A DNA stretch of 64,000 bases from Pseudomonas sp. Ant30-3 (GTDB taxonomy: Bacteria; Pseudomonadota; Gammaproteobacteria; Pseudomonadales; Pseudomonadaceae): positions 1 through 64,000 of the forward strand of contig NZ_JMCL01000019.1 in assembly GCF_000690905.1 (NCBI RefSeq), read 5' to 3'. The notes beneath the pieces are model-generated. The model did not search any database and was not told the origin of the DNA. It saw nothing but the letters and a program-made list of their open reading frames with translations. Shown here one piece after another: positions 27,148 through 35,796 of this stretch. The position numbers and the translations under genes were made by a program. Within the stretch, counting starts at the first letter, position 1, and every line of letters begins with the position of its first letter.

Positions 27148-27198
27148 ATGACCCTTATCGTGCTGGTGCTCAACGGCCTGAAAAGGCACCTCTCATGA
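27148..27198 (+). pseudogene. 16-codon remnant of aroQ (type II 3-dehydroquinate dehydratase) or coupled leader peptide
   Basis: An ATG with GGAG at 9-base spacing opens a 16-codon frame, MTLIVLVLNGLKRHLS, whose TGA overlaps the ATG of the next gene (ATGA). The first ten residues match the start of AroQ proteins (IVLVLNGPN...), while the last few look like an unrelated C-terminus. The simplest reading is an in-frame internal deletion of aroQ that kept its start and stop. A short leader that couples translation is the alternative. Confidence 0.5.
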
Positions 27199-28049
27199 AT
27201 CGCAATACAACCATCCTGGCCGGGCTGATCGGCGCTGGCATACAGGCCTCGCGCACCCCGGCATTGCACGAGCGCGAAGGCGACGCGCAGGGTTTGCGTT
27301 ACCTCTATCGCCTGATCGACCTCGACCAATTGAAGCTGGACAGCGCCGCCCTGCCCGACCTTTTGCTGGCCGCCGAGCGCATGAGCTTCACTGGCCTGAA
27401 CGTTACATTTCCCTGCAAACAGACGATCATCCCGTTGCTCGACGAACTGTCGCCGGAGGCGCGCGGTATTGGTGCCGTGAACACCGTGGTACTCAAGGAT
27501 GGCAAACGCATCGGCCACAACACCGACTGCCTGGGTTTCGCTGAAGGTTTGCGGCGCGGCTTGCCGGGCGTTGCCGTGGAGCGTGTCGTCCAGATGGGCG
27601 CCGGCGGTGCCGGTGCGGCGGTGGCCCACGCGTTGCTCAGCGAAGGCGTACAACTGCTGAGCGTTTTTGATGTGGACAGCAACCGGGCGCAGAGTCTTGC
27701 CGACAACCTCAACCAACATTTTGGGCCAGGGCGCGCAGTGGCAGGGCATGACCTGTCAGGCGCGATGGCCGTGGCCGATGGTCTGGTCAATACCACGCCC
27801 ATGGGCATGCAGAAACTGCCGGGGACGCCGGTGCCTGTGGCGTTGCTGCGGGCGCAGTTGTGGGTGGCCGAAATCGTTTATTTCCCGCTGGAAACCGAAC
27901 TGCTGCGTAACGCCCGTGCGTTGGGTTGCCGGACGCTGGACGGGGGGAACATGGCGGTGTTTCAAGCCGTGAAGGCATTCGAATTGTTCAGCGGCGTGGT
28001 GCCGAATGCGCAACGGATGCTCGCGCATTTTCAGGACATGAATGGCTGA
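27195..28049 (+). CDS. Shikimate/quinate dehydrogenase (AroE family, catabolic type)
   Basis: This 284-residue NAD(P)-dependent enzyme of the shikimate dehydrogenase family oxidises shikimate to 3-dehydroshikimate or quinate to 3-dehydroquinate. It has SRTPALHE (substrate loop, about residues 19-26), GLNVTFPCKQ with the catalytic lysine, HNTDCLGF with the catalytic aspartate, and a nucleotide-binding GAGGAG (about residue 136). The cofactor loop FDVDSNRAQ carries an aspartate that favours NAD over NADP, which fits catabolism. It clusters with quiC1, a TetR regulator and an importer. A second, biosynthetic aroE is expected elsewhere. Confidence 0.85.
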   Translation: MNRNTTILAGLIGAGIQASRTPALHEREGDAQGLRYLYRLIDLDQLKLDSAALPDLLLAAERMSFTGLNVTFPCKQTIIPLLDELSPEARGIGAVNTVVLKDGKRIGHNTDCLGFAEGLRRGLPGVAVERVVQMGAGGAGAAVAHALLSEGVQLLSVFDVDSNRAQSLADNLNQHFGPGRAVAGHDLSGAMAVADGLVNTTPMGMQKLPGTPVPVALLRAQLWVAEIVYFPLETELLRNARALGCRTLDGGNMAVFQAVKAFELFSGVVPNAQRMLAHFQDMNG

Positions 28050-28070
28050 AATGCATAAAATCCCGACCCC

Positions 28071-28097
28071 GTAGGAGCCGGCTCGCTGGCGATGGCC
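28071..28097. repeat. Single REP unit
   Basis: GTAGGAGCCGGCTCGCTGGCGATGGCC, a lone copy of the GTAGGAGCCGGC-class REP, lies between the converging dehydrogenase and tetR genes. Confidence 0.65.
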
Positions 28098-28123
28098 GCC
28101 TCAAATCGCTATCGTCAGAGCAC

Positions 28124-28801
28124 TCAGGCCTTCAGGTAACGCAGCACCGACTCGCAAATCATCTCGCGATGACGCTGCTTGATCTGTTCATCGGGCAGAT
28201 CGATCTGGAAAATCTCACCCAGTGTGTGGCGGTTTGACACCCGATAAAAACAGAACGAGGTGATCAGCAGATGTACGTCCAGCGGCTCGAGCCCAGCGCG
28301 GAACAGTCCGGCCTCGACACCGCGACGCAGAATCACGCCCAGTGAATCCAGAATCGTGTTGTTCATCGCCTTGATCGCATCGGAACGCTTTACGTATTCG
28401 GCGTTGTGGATGTTTTCAATGCTGACGATGCGCACGAAGTCGACATTGCGATCGTGGTGATCGAAGGTGAACTCCACCAACCGCCGAATGGCTTCCAGCG
28501 GCGCCAGTTCGGCCAGGTGCAGGCGGTTTTCGGTGTTGCGAATATCGCCGTAGAGTTTCTCCAGCACCTCGACGTACAACTGCTCCTTACTGCCGAAGTA
28601 GTAGTAGATCATGCGTTTGGAGGTGTGAATGCGCTCGGCAATCGCATCGACGCGCGCGCCGGAGAGCCCCTGCTGCACGAACTCCACGATGGCTTCCTGA
28701 AGGATGTTCTCGCGGGTCTTTTCCGGATTGTTCTTGCGACTCTTGCGAGGCTCGGCGATGGGAGCCTCGGGGGCTGCGGAAAGTTCTGAAATTATCGTCA
28801 T
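28124..28801 (-). CDS. TetR-family regulator of the shikimate-catabolism cluster
   Basis: This 225-residue regulator has an N-terminal TetR helix-turn-helix (TRENILQEAIVEFVQQGLSGARVDAIAERIHTSKRMIYYYFGSKEQLY, about residues 29-77) and a C-terminal all-helical ligand domain of the YfiR/CgmR-like class. It lies between the dehydrogenase and quiC1 and is encoded on the quiC1 strand about 100 bases downstream of it. Two copies of an operator-like motif flank the cluster, making autoregulated induction by dehydroshikimate or a related acid plausible. The ligand is inferred from context only. Confidence 0.85.
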   Translation of the reverse strand: MTIISELSAAPEAPIAEPRKSRKNNPEKTRENILQEAIVEFVQQGLSGARVDAIAERIHTSKRMIYYYFGSKEQLYVEVLEKLYGDIRNTENRLHLAELAPLEAIRRLVEFTFDHHDRNVDFVRIVSIENIHNAEYVKRSDAIKAMNNTILDSLGVILRRGVEAGLFRAGLEPLDVHLLITSFCFYRVSNRHTLGEIFQIDLPDEQIKQRHREMICESVLRYLKA

Positions 28802-28902
28802 TGTGGGCCACGGCCATCACTGCACAGGCTGGCGATTATGGGCCGCACTGCACAGTGAAGGAAGCCGCGCAGCCACGCTTTCAACTCATGGTTACGAAAT
28901 AC

Positions 28903-30804
28903 CTACAACTTGGCCTGGCGGACCGCACCGCTGCGGGATTTGGCCATGGCCGCCAGTCGCACGGCAACATTGGCCGCACCGTAGCCGGCGTAACCGTTCT
29001 TGCGCTGGATGATTTCGAAAAAGAAACGACCTTCGAACGGCTCGGTGTACACGTGAAACAATTCGCCGCCCTGTGCATCGCGGTCGTAAAGCACGTTGAA
29101 GTAGGCCAGTTCGCTGAGAAATTCATCATCAAAGTCGAAGCGCGCAGCGAGGTCATCGTAATAATTGAGCGGAATGTCCAGCAGCGGTACGCCGGCTTCC
29201 TTGGCCCGGCTGACTTCGGCAAAGATGTCATCGCAATCGAACGCGATGTGATGCACGCCGGAGCCGCGATAACTCGACAGCGCATGTGAGATCGCGGTAT
29301 TGCGGTTTTCGGAAATGTTCAGCGGCAAGCGGATCGAACTGTCCCGGCTGCGCAGTGCACGACTTTTCACCAGGCCGTACGGGTCGGGCAGGACCACTTC
29401 GTCGTCGGCTTCGAAATCCAGCAAACTTTTGTAGAACAGTACCCAACTGTCGAGGCTGTCGGCCGGCAGCGCCATGGCCATGTGGTCGATGCGTTTCAGC
29501 CCGCCGCCAGCAGTAGCGCCCGGCTGCAGATTGAAATCCGTGCCGTAGACATCGGCGTGCTGATCCACCAGATAGATCAGGCTGCCATCCGGCGCACGCA
29601 CAGCGGCCAACTCCAGTTCATTGGGGCCGACCAGTCCGCGATATGGCTGACCCTTATAAGCCACCGCCCGCGCCAGCGCGCTGACGCTGTCGGTCACCCG
29701 CACCGCCGTTGCGCACAACGATGGGCCATGCGCTTCGAAGAAACTGTGGGCAAACGAATACGGCTCGGAATTGAGGATCAGGTTGATGTCGCCCTGGCGC
29801 ATCAGGCTCACGCTCTTGGAACGATGTTGCCCGGCTTTGACGAAGCCCAGCCGCTCCAGCCAGTGAGACAGTTTTGCCCCGAGGCTTTCGTCCACGGCGA
29901 ACTCGAGAAACTCAATGCCGTTGTATTCACTGGCTCTGGGTGTCTCGAACAGAATCTCGGGGTTAATCGTCGGTTTGGCTTCCTGCGCCAGTCGCTCGCG
30001 GGTTTTTTCTTCGAGGTACAGCAGCGAACGCAAACCGTCAGCCGCGTTCGCCCGTGGCGGTGCAGCGCGGAAGCCGTCGTTGAAGATTTCCAGCGACAAG
30101 GGTCCGGTGTAGCCACTTTTGATGATCGGTGCGAGAAACCCAGGCAGATCGAATTCGCCCTGGCCAGGGAAGCAGCGGAAGTGTCGGCTCCACTCGAGCA
30201 CATCCATGGCCAGAATCGGCGCGTCGGCCATCTGCACGAAAAAGATCTTGTCGCCGGGAATGTCCGCGATGGCACTCGGATCGCCCTTGAGCGACAGCGT
30301 GTGGAAACTGTCCAGCAACACGCCGAGATTGGGATGATCCGCCTGGCGGACGATGTTCCACACCTGCTGCCAGGTATTCACATGCCGGCCCCAGGCCAAC
30401 GCTTCATAGCCGATTCGCAAGCCGCGCGCAGCGGCGTGTTCGGCCAGCAGGCGCATGTCGTCAACGAGAATCCGTTCATCACCGAGGGCGTCGGCCGAAG
30501 CGTTGCTGCAGACCAGCACGAGGTCGGTGCCGAGCTCCTGCATCAGATCGAACTTGCGCTCGGCCCGTTCCAGATTGCGTGAGAGTCGGTCGCGGCGGCA
30601 GCCTTCGAAATCCCGGAAGGGCTGAAACAGCGTGATGGCGATCCCGAGATCGGCGCACATCTGCTTAACTTCCCGCGGGCTGCCGTCGTAGTAGAGAAGG
30701 TCGTTCTCGAAAATCTCCACCCCGTCGAAACCGGCGGCGGCGATGGCTTCGAGTTTCTCCGGCAAGGTACCGCTCAAGGACACGGTGGCAATGGAACGCT
30801 GCAT
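28903..30804 (-). CDS. quiC1: QuiC1: 3-dehydroshikimate dehydratase fused to an HPPD-like domain
   Basis: This 633-residue two-domain protein has an N-terminal sugar-isomerase-like TIM barrel (residues 1-280) that converts 3-dehydroshikimate to protocatechuate. The metal ligands E134, D165, Q191 and E239 are in place, the same numbering I recall for P. putida QuiC1. Residues about 290-620 form two VOC modules resembling 4-hydroxyphenylpyruvate dioxygenase, with metal-ligand candidates H441, H519 and E597 in HPPD-like contexts (RIDHMAM, GVHHIAF, FFFEIIQR). The fused domain's role is not settled. The ATG at 30804 has GGGAGT upstream; a REP doublet lies in its leader. Confidence 0.9.
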   Translation of the reverse strand: MQRSIATVSLSGTLPEKLEAIAAAGFDGVEIFENDLLYYDGSPREVKQMCADLGIAITLFQPFRDFEGCRRDRLSRNLERAERKFDLMQELGTDLVLVCSNASADALGDERILVDDMRLLAEHAAARGLRIGYEALAWGRHVNTWQQVWNIVRQADHPNLGVLLDSFHTLSLKGDPSAIADIPGDKIFFVQMADAPILAMDVLEWSRHFRCFPGQGEFDLPGFLAPIIKSGYTGPLSLEIFNDGFRAAPPRANAADGLRSLLYLEEKTRERLAQEAKPTINPEILFETPRASEYNGIEFLEFAVDESLGAKLSHWLERLGFVKAGQHRSKSVSLMRQGDINLILNSEPYSFAHSFFEAHGPSLCATAVRVTDSVSALARAVAYKGQPYRGLVGPNELELAAVRAPDGSLIYLVDQHADVYGTDFNLQPGATAGGGLKRIDHMAMALPADSLDSWVLFYKSLLDFEADDEVVLPDPYGLVKSRALRSRDSSIRLPLNISENRNTAISHALSSYRGSGVHHIAFDCDDIFAEVSRAKEAGVPLLDIPLNYYDDLAARFDFDDEFLSELAYFNVLYDRDAQGGELFHVYTEPFEGRFFFEIIQRKNGYAGYGAANVAVRLAAMAKSRSGAVRQAKL

Positions 30805-30853
30805 GTTTCGACTCCCGGTGGTGGAGATGAAGGCCTTCACGCTGATGTTCTTC

Positions 30854-30922
30854 GTAGGAGCACGGCTTGCCCGCGATGGCGATCTCGATGGCGCCATCGC
30901 GGGCAAGCCTTGCTCCCACGGG
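30854..30922. repeat. REP doublet in the quiC1 leader
   Basis: Facing copies GTAGGAGCACGGCTTGCCCGCGATGG and CCATCGCGGGCAAGCCTTGCTCCCAC lie between the quiC1 start and its presumed promoter, so they would be transcribed in the 5' leader. Confidence 0.8.
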
Positions 30923-30978
30923 ATTGCGTTTTCATGAGAGGAATTATTGGCTGCGGAATTCCACACAGCAATTTAAAG

Positions 30979-30997
30979 TGTACTACCCAGTTAGTTT
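30979..30997. promoter_or_regulatory. Operator-like motif between quiC1 and the MFS gene
   Basis: TGTACTACCCAGTTAGTTT contains an ACTA-N6-TTAGT imperfect palindrome in the divergent promoter region of quiC1 and the MFS importer. It shares TGTACTA-N3-RGTTARTTT with the site at 27069-27087 before the dehydrogenase gene. Confidence 0.5.
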
Positions 30998-31146
30998 TGC
31001 GTGCGATTATCGAACACAATGGCCGTTGGCGAATTGACGATTTTTTGTTCACTGCTCACCATCAACCGCACATTGAGTCCGGTCACGAGCAGTGGTCTCA
31101 GTGACAACAGACCCAAAACACCACATAAAAATAATCGGTGGCCCAC

Positions 31147-32487
31147 ATGACTCCTTCTCAAAGCTCTTCCATGGAGCGTTCCTCCATGACACCTGCCCCA
31201 ACCGGAATCGGCGACAAAATCCGCGGCGCCATGGCGGTCGGCAAGACCCGCTGGGGCATGCTCGCGCTGGTGTTTTTCGCGACGACCCTGAACTACATCG
31301 ACCGCGCCGCACTGGGCGTCATGCAACCCATCCTGGCCAAAGAAATGAGCTGGACGGCGATGGACTACGCCAACATCAATTTCTGGTTTCAGGTCGGCTA
31401 CGCCATCGGCTTCGTTCTGCAAGGACGCTTGATCGACCGCGTCGGCGTCAAGCGCGTGTTCTTTTGCGCCGTACTGCTCTGGAGCCTGGCGACCGGCGCT
31501 CACGGGTTGGCGACATCGGCCGTCGGCTTCATGGTTTGCCGCTTCATCCTCGGCCTGACCGAAGCCGCGAATTACCCGGCCTGTGTGAAAACCACACGGC
31601 TGTGGTTCCCGGCCGGCGAACGCGCGGTGGCCACCGGCATCTTCAATGCCGGCACCAACGTCGGCGCCATGTTCACACCGATGCTGTTGCCATTGATTCT
31701 GCACGTATGGGGCTGGCAGGCGGCGTTCCTGTGCATGGCGTCACTGGGCGGCATCTGGCTACTGTTCTGGGGCTTGAAATACTTCAACCCGGAAGATCAT
31801 CCAAGCGTCAAACAATCGGAACTGGACTACATCCAGAAGGAAGTCGAACCGGAACAATCCCGCGTGCCGTTCTCGAAAATCCTGCGCATGCGTGGCACCT
31901 GGGCCTTCGCCCTTGCCTACTCGCTGACGGCGCCGGTGTTCTGGTTCTACCTGTATTGGTTGCCGCCGTTTCTCAATCAGCAATACAACCTGGGCATTAA
32001 CGTGACGCAGATGGGTATCCCGCTGATCATTATTTACCTGACGGCCGACTTCGGCAGCGTCGGCGGCGGGATCCTGTCTTCGTTCATGATCGGGCGCGGG
32101 ATGAACCCGATCAAGGCGCGCTTGCTGTCCATGTTCCTGTTCGCCTGCTGCATCATCGGCGTGGTCATGGCCGCCGGCTCGAGCAACCTCTGGGTGGCGG
32201 TTGCCGCCATCTCGCTGGCCATCGGCGCGCATCAGGCCTGGACCGCGAACATCTGGAGCCTGGTGATGGACTACACGCCCAAGCACATGATGAGTACCGT
32301 ATTCGGTTTCGGCGGCATGTGCGCCGCGATTGGTGGCATGTTCATGACCCAGTTGGTCGGCCATATTCTGACCATCACCAATAACAACTACACCGTGCTG
32401 TTCACCATGATTCCAGCGATGTACTTCATCGCGCTGATCTGGATGTACTTCATGGCACCACGCAAGATTCCTACGGTTACCGAGTAA
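31147..32487 (+). CDS. MFS importer (anion:cation symporter family), probable shikimate/quinate-related uptake
   Basis: A 446-residue, 12-helix transporter of the ExuT/ACS type: TTLNYIDRAALGVMQP in TM1 (about residues 38-53), GRLIDRVGVKRVF in loop 2-3, and RFILGLTEAANYPACVKTTRLWFP in TM4. Family members import organic anions such as hexuronates and aromatic acids. Divergence from quiC1 across a shared operator region suggests uptake of shikimate, quinate or dehydroshikimate. The ATG at 31147 with GGTGG upstream is preferred over an upstream GTG. A strong terminator follows. Confidence 0.85.
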   Translation: MTPSQSSSMERSSMTPAPTGIGDKIRGAMAVGKTRWGMLALVFFATTLNYIDRAALGVMQPILAKEMSWTAMDYANINFWFQVGYAIGFVLQGRLIDRVGVKRVFFCAVLLWSLATGAHGLATSAVGFMVCRFILGLTEAANYPACVKTTRLWFPAGERAVATGIFNAGTNVGAMFTPMLLPLILHVWGWQAAFLCMASLGGIWLLFWGLKYFNPEDHPSVKQSELDYIQKEVEPEQSRVPFSKILRMRGTWAFALAYSLTAPVFWFYLYWLPPFLNQQYNLGINVTQMGIPLIIIYLTADFGSVGGGILSSFMIGRGMNPIKARLLSMFLFACCIIGVVMAAGSSNLWVAVAAISLAIGAHQAWTANIWSLVMDYTPKHMMSTVFGFGGMCAAIGGMFMTQLVGHILTITNNNYTVLFTMIPAMYFIALIWMYFMAPRKIPTVTE

Positions 32488-32501
32488 ACGCCCTTCCCCC
32501 G

Positions 32502-32529
32502 GCAGGCCTGAATCCAGGCCTGCTTTTTC
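32502..32529 (+). terminator. Terminator of the MFS importer
   Basis: The stem GCAGGCCTG/CAGGCCTGC (32502-32510 and 32515-32523) has a 4-base loop and is followed by five T residues, located at the convergent junction with the EamA gene. Confidence 0.88.
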
Positions 32530-32532
32530 TTG

Positions 32533-33411
32533 TCAGCGCCGACTCTGCTGCCAGGCCGCGGCCAGTCCGCTGCAGCAAATCACTGAAATACCGATCACCG
32601 TGGTCAACGTCGGCGTGTGCGCAAACAGCATCCACCCCAGCAAACCGGCAAAGATAATCTGGCAATAGCCGAACGGTGCCAGCAATGCCGGCGCCGCATG
32701 CCGGAACGCCTGGGTGAGGAACAAATGCGCGGTCATGCCGCACGCTCCGAGCGCCACCATCATGAAACCGTGACCCAGCGTCGGCACCTGCCAGAAGAAA
32801 GGCACCAGTGCACTCATCACTAGCGTGTTGCATAGCCCGGCGAAAAAATTACTGGTGGTCGGGCTGTCGATCGCGCTGAGCTTGCGTGTGAGCAACTGGT
32901 AGAAGCAGAAAAAAAGCGCCGAGCACAGTGGCAACAGGATCGCCGGGGTGAACAGCTCACCGCCGGGATGGACGATGATCAACACCCCGATAAAGCCGCA
33001 GATCACCGCAATCCATTGGCCACGGGTGACATGCTCTCGCAGCAGTGGAACCGACAATGCGGTCACCAGAACCGGCGCAAGGAAGTTGACAGCCGTGGCT
33101 TCGGCCAAGGGGATGTATTGCAGGCCGGTGGTGAAAAAAAGACTGGTGCCCAGCAGGCATAAAGCCCTCACCAGCTGCAGCATCGGCCGCTTGGTCCGCA
33201 GGACGCGCAAGCCGGATTGCGGCAGGAAGATCCCGGCCATCAGCAAGGTATGAACCACGTAGCGAGCCCAGACCACCATGACAATCGGATAGAAACCCGA
33301 CAGGTATTTGGAAAACGCGTCGTGACTGGAAAACAGGAAGGTTGCGACAACGATCAGCAAAATCCCTTTGAAGGGTTTGTTTACGCCAGAGAGCGGAGTG
33401 CTGAGGGTCAT
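32533..33411 (-). CDS. EamA/RhaT-type drug/metabolite transporter
   Basis: A 292-residue protein with ten hydrophobic helices forming two EamA repeats (residues about 14-145 and 155-290). SSHDAFSKYLSGFYPIVMVVWARYVVHTLLM at the start and FLAPVLVTALSVPLLREHV at the end of repeat 1 are typical. These proteins export amino acids or other metabolites; the substrate here is unknown. It is transcribed alone. Confidence 0.85.
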   Translation of the reverse strand: MTLSTPLSGVNKPFKGILLIVVATFLFSSHDAFSKYLSGFYPIVMVVWARYVVHTLLMAGIFLPQSGLRVLRTKRPMLQLVRALCLLGTSLFFTTGLQYIPLAEATAVNFLAPVLVTALSVPLLREHVTRGQWIAVICGFIGVLIIVHPGGELFTPAILLPLCSALFFCFYQLLTRKLSAIDSPTTSNFFAGLCNTLVMSALVPFFWQVPTLGHGFMMVALGACGMTAHLFLTQAFRHAAPALLAPFGYCQIIFAGLLGWMLFAHTPTLTTVIGISVICCSGLAAAWQQSRR

Positions 33412-33723
33412 AGGCTTCCCTTGGATTTTGATTCAAACGCTTCGGAGCTAGCGGATTGTCGCGCTGCACGCGTCCGCACATCGATGTGCGCCTTGATTCT
33501 GCGGTCTACGCCGCCGCGGTGCAAACGCGTCCGCGCCTGATCGTTGCTGCACAAAACATTTCTGCCAACGGAATTCGATGAGGTATCCGCGTTCAATAGC
33601 AGTCAGCATCCATCCCGAATCTGCAACAGTGGCCGGCAACGCCGCAAAAAGCCGGACGACCGGACTGGCGCTGCTCCTACTCACCAGCAACACTCTTCCC
33701 ACGAATAACTAGAGGATTCCCAC
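33412..33723. other. Intergenic region between EamA and ypfJ genes
   Basis: About 310 bases between divergent genes. It includes one perfect 16-base palindrome CGCACATCGATGTGCG (33475-33490) and two near-copies of an ACGCGTCCGC string at about 33468 and 33525. No coding frame is convincing. It presumably holds both promoters. Confidence 0.5.
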
Positions 33724-34602
33724 ATGCTATGGAAAAAAGGCCGACGCAGCGACAACGTGGTTGACGCTCGGGGCGAGGGTGGCGGCGGTGGCGGAATGCG
33801 CTTTGGCGGTGGGAAAGGTCTGAGCCTGACGGCGATCGTTCTGATTGTTGGCTTCGGCTTGATCACCGGGCAAGACCCGATGCAGATCCTCGGGCAGCTC
33901 ACCGGGGAACAATCCGCTCCCACGTCGACGCAGACTCGCCAGGCACCGCCGGCCAATGACGAAGGGGCCGAGTTCGTCCGCTCGATCCTTGGCGATACCG
34001 AAGACACCTGGGGCCAGATTTTCCAGCAGGCCGGGCGCCAATACAAAGACCCGACCCTGGTGATGTTCAGCGGTCGGGTCAACTCGGCATGTGGTCTGGC
34101 GACATCGGCGACCGGCCCGTTCTATTGCCCGGCAGACCAGAAAGTCTATCTGGACACGAGTTTTTTCCAGGAGATGTCCCAGCGTTTCTCCGCCGCGGGC
34201 GACTTCGCTCAGGCCTATGTGATCGCGCATGAAGTCGGACACCACGTGCAGACGTTGCTTGGCGTCTCGGCGAAAATTCAGGCAGCGCGCCAGCAAGGCC
34301 AGCAGATGGAAGGCGACGGTGGTTTGTTAGTACGTCAGGAACTGCAGGCCGATTGCCTGGCCGGTGTCTGGGCGCATAACGCGCAACAGCGCCTGAACTG
34401 GCTGGAGCCGGGCGACATTGAAGAAGCGCTGAACGCTGCCAACGCCATTGGCGACGACCGCTTGCAACAGCAGGGTCAGGGCCGCGTCGTGCCGGACTCG
34501 TTCACCCATGGCACGTCGGCGCAAAGGGTGCGCTGGTTCAAAACCGGATTTGCGCAGGGCCAGGTTGGCCAGTGCGATACCTTTGCGGCGAAAAATCTGT
34601 AA
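33724..34602 (+). CDS. ypfJ: YpfJ-family neutral zinc metallopeptidase
   Basis: This 292-residue membrane-anchored protein has a basic, glycine-rich cytoplasmic start (residues 1-32) and one transmembrane helix (LSLTAIVLIVGFGLITG, about 33-49). A globular domain carries the zinc motif H169-E-V-G-H173-H, a downstream third-ligand region ELQADCLAGVWA, and two cysteine-containing segments (SACGLA, FYCPADQ). The length and N-terminus MLWKKGRRSDNVVDARG are standard for the family. Physiological substrate unknown. The hydrolase gene begins immediately after its TAA, so the two are cotranscribed. Confidence 0.92.
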   Translation: MLWKKGRRSDNVVDARGEGGGGGGMRFGGGKGLSLTAIVLIVGFGLITGQDPMQILGQLTGEQSAPTSTQTRQAPPANDEGAEFVRSILGDTEDTWGQIFQQAGRQYKDPTLVMFSGRVNSACGLATSATGPFYCPADQKVYLDTSFFQEMSQRFSAAGDFAQAYVIAHEVGHHVQTLLGVSAKIQAARQQGQQMEGDGGLLVRQELQADCLAGVWAHNAQQRLNWLEPGDIEEALNAANAIGDDRLQQQGQGRVVPDSFTHGTSAQRVRWFKTGFAQGQVGQCDTFAAKNL

Positions 34603-35562
34603 ATGACCAAGTGGCTGTTGATGTTGCTGTGCGTGTGCTCGACAACGCAGGCTGCCGAGCAAGGGGTTGAGCAGATCAGCCCCGGCCGTCTGCTGTTGAA
34701 ATCCGGCGAAATGGTCGTGAGCATCGGCCCGGCGCCGGAAAAAATCGGGCGCGTGCTGGTCATCATTCACGGCCGACTGCGCAATGCCGATACCTATCGT
34801 CAAAGCGCCGAACGCGCTGCCGAGCAGGCCGGGCAGAGTGCGAATACGTTAGTGATTGCCCCGCAGTTTCTCAATGAAACCGATGTTTCACGCCATCCCG
34901 TGGCTGACACCGTGTTGCGCTGGCAAGGCAATGAATGGATGGCTGGAGGCATGTCCACCGCGCCGTTTGCGATGAGTTCCTACGCTGCACTCGACGAAAT
35001 CATCACCCGCCTGGGCGACCGGCGACAGTTTCCCGATGTGAAGCAAATTGTCATCGTCGGGCATTCCGGTGGTGCTCAGGTGGTTCAGCGGTATGCACTG
35101 CTGGGCCACGATCAGCCAGAGCTTCAGGCTGCCGGCGTGCAGATCCGCTTCGTGATTGCCAACCCGTCTTCTTATGCGTACTTCGATGAGCGTCGCCCAG
35201 TGGCGTTCAGTCATGCCGGCTGCCCTGACTACAATCGCTGGAAGTACGGGCTGTCAGACTTGCCTGCCTATGCTGAAGGACAAACGCCCAAGCAGCTGGA
35301 GGAAAAGTACCCGCAGCGTGAGATTGTTTACCTGCTGGGTCAGCTGGACATCGACCCCAATCATCCGGCTCTGGACAAGCGGTGCGAAGCGCAGGCTCAG
35401 GGTCCGAACCGATTGGTTCGGGGGCGCAATTATTTTCAGTATTTGAAGCGGCTGTATCCGCAAGGGTTGCGTCAGCAGCTGATCGAAGTGCCCGGCGTTG
35501 GGCATGATGGGGATGGGATGTTTAACTCGCCCGAGGGGCGGAAAGTTATATTCGGGAAGTGA
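34603..35562 (+). CDS. Exported alpha/beta-hydrolase
   Basis: A 319-residue protein with a short signal peptide (MTKWLLMLLCVCSTTQA, cleavage near residue 17-18). It has an alpha/beta-hydrolase fold: VLVIIHGRLRNADTY (oxyanion strand), the nucleophile elbow IVGHSGGAQVV (about residue 151) and a late GVGHDGDGMF histidine. It is probably periplasmic. No ribosome site is needed if translation is coupled, because its ATG abuts the ypfJ stop (TAAATG). Substrate unknown. Confidence 0.82.
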   Translation: MTKWLLMLLCVCSTTQAAEQGVEQISPGRLLLKSGEMVVSIGPAPEKIGRVLVIIHGRLRNADTYRQSAERAAEQAGQSANTLVIAPQFLNETDVSRHPVADTVLRWQGNEWMAGGMSTAPFAMSSYAALDEIITRLGDRRQFPDVKQIVIVGHSGGAQVVQRYALLGHDQPELQAAGVQIRFVIANPSSYAYFDERRPVAFSHAGCPDYNRWKYGLSDLPAYAEGQTPKQLEEKYPQREIVYLLGQLDIDPNHPALDKRCEAQAQGPNRLVRGRNYFQYLKRLYPQGLRQQLIEVPGVGHDGDGMFNSPEGRKVIFGK

Positions 35563-35588
35563 GTTTTTGGCTGGCTGATCTGACGTCT

Positions 35589-35790
35589 TCGCGAGCAGGC
35601 TCGCTCCCACAGGGATTTGAATCAGACGCGCAATCTGCGACTGCTGAGAATCCAATGTGGGAGCGAGCCTGCTCGCGAAAGCCCCTGAGCTGACGCTTTC
35701 GCGAGCAGGCTCGCTCCCACAGGGGACTTTAGTCAGGCGAAAAACCGCGCCCGCTGAAGTTCCAAAGTGGGAGCGAGCCTGCTCGCGATG
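35589..35790. repeat. Cluster of four alternating REP units
   Basis: Four copies of the GCGAGCAGGCTCGCTCCCAC core occur at about 35589-35614, 35656-35680, 35698-35724 and 35766-35790. They alternate in orientation and form two doublets in tandem. They fill the convergent gap between the hydrolase and the HAD-phosphatase gene. Confidence 0.9.
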
Positions 35791-35796
35791 GGGCCA

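Noticed and set aside
35589..35790. Possible CRISPR array
   Set aside because: The units alternate in orientation, are palindromic and have uneven spacers, which is REP organisation. No cas genes are present.
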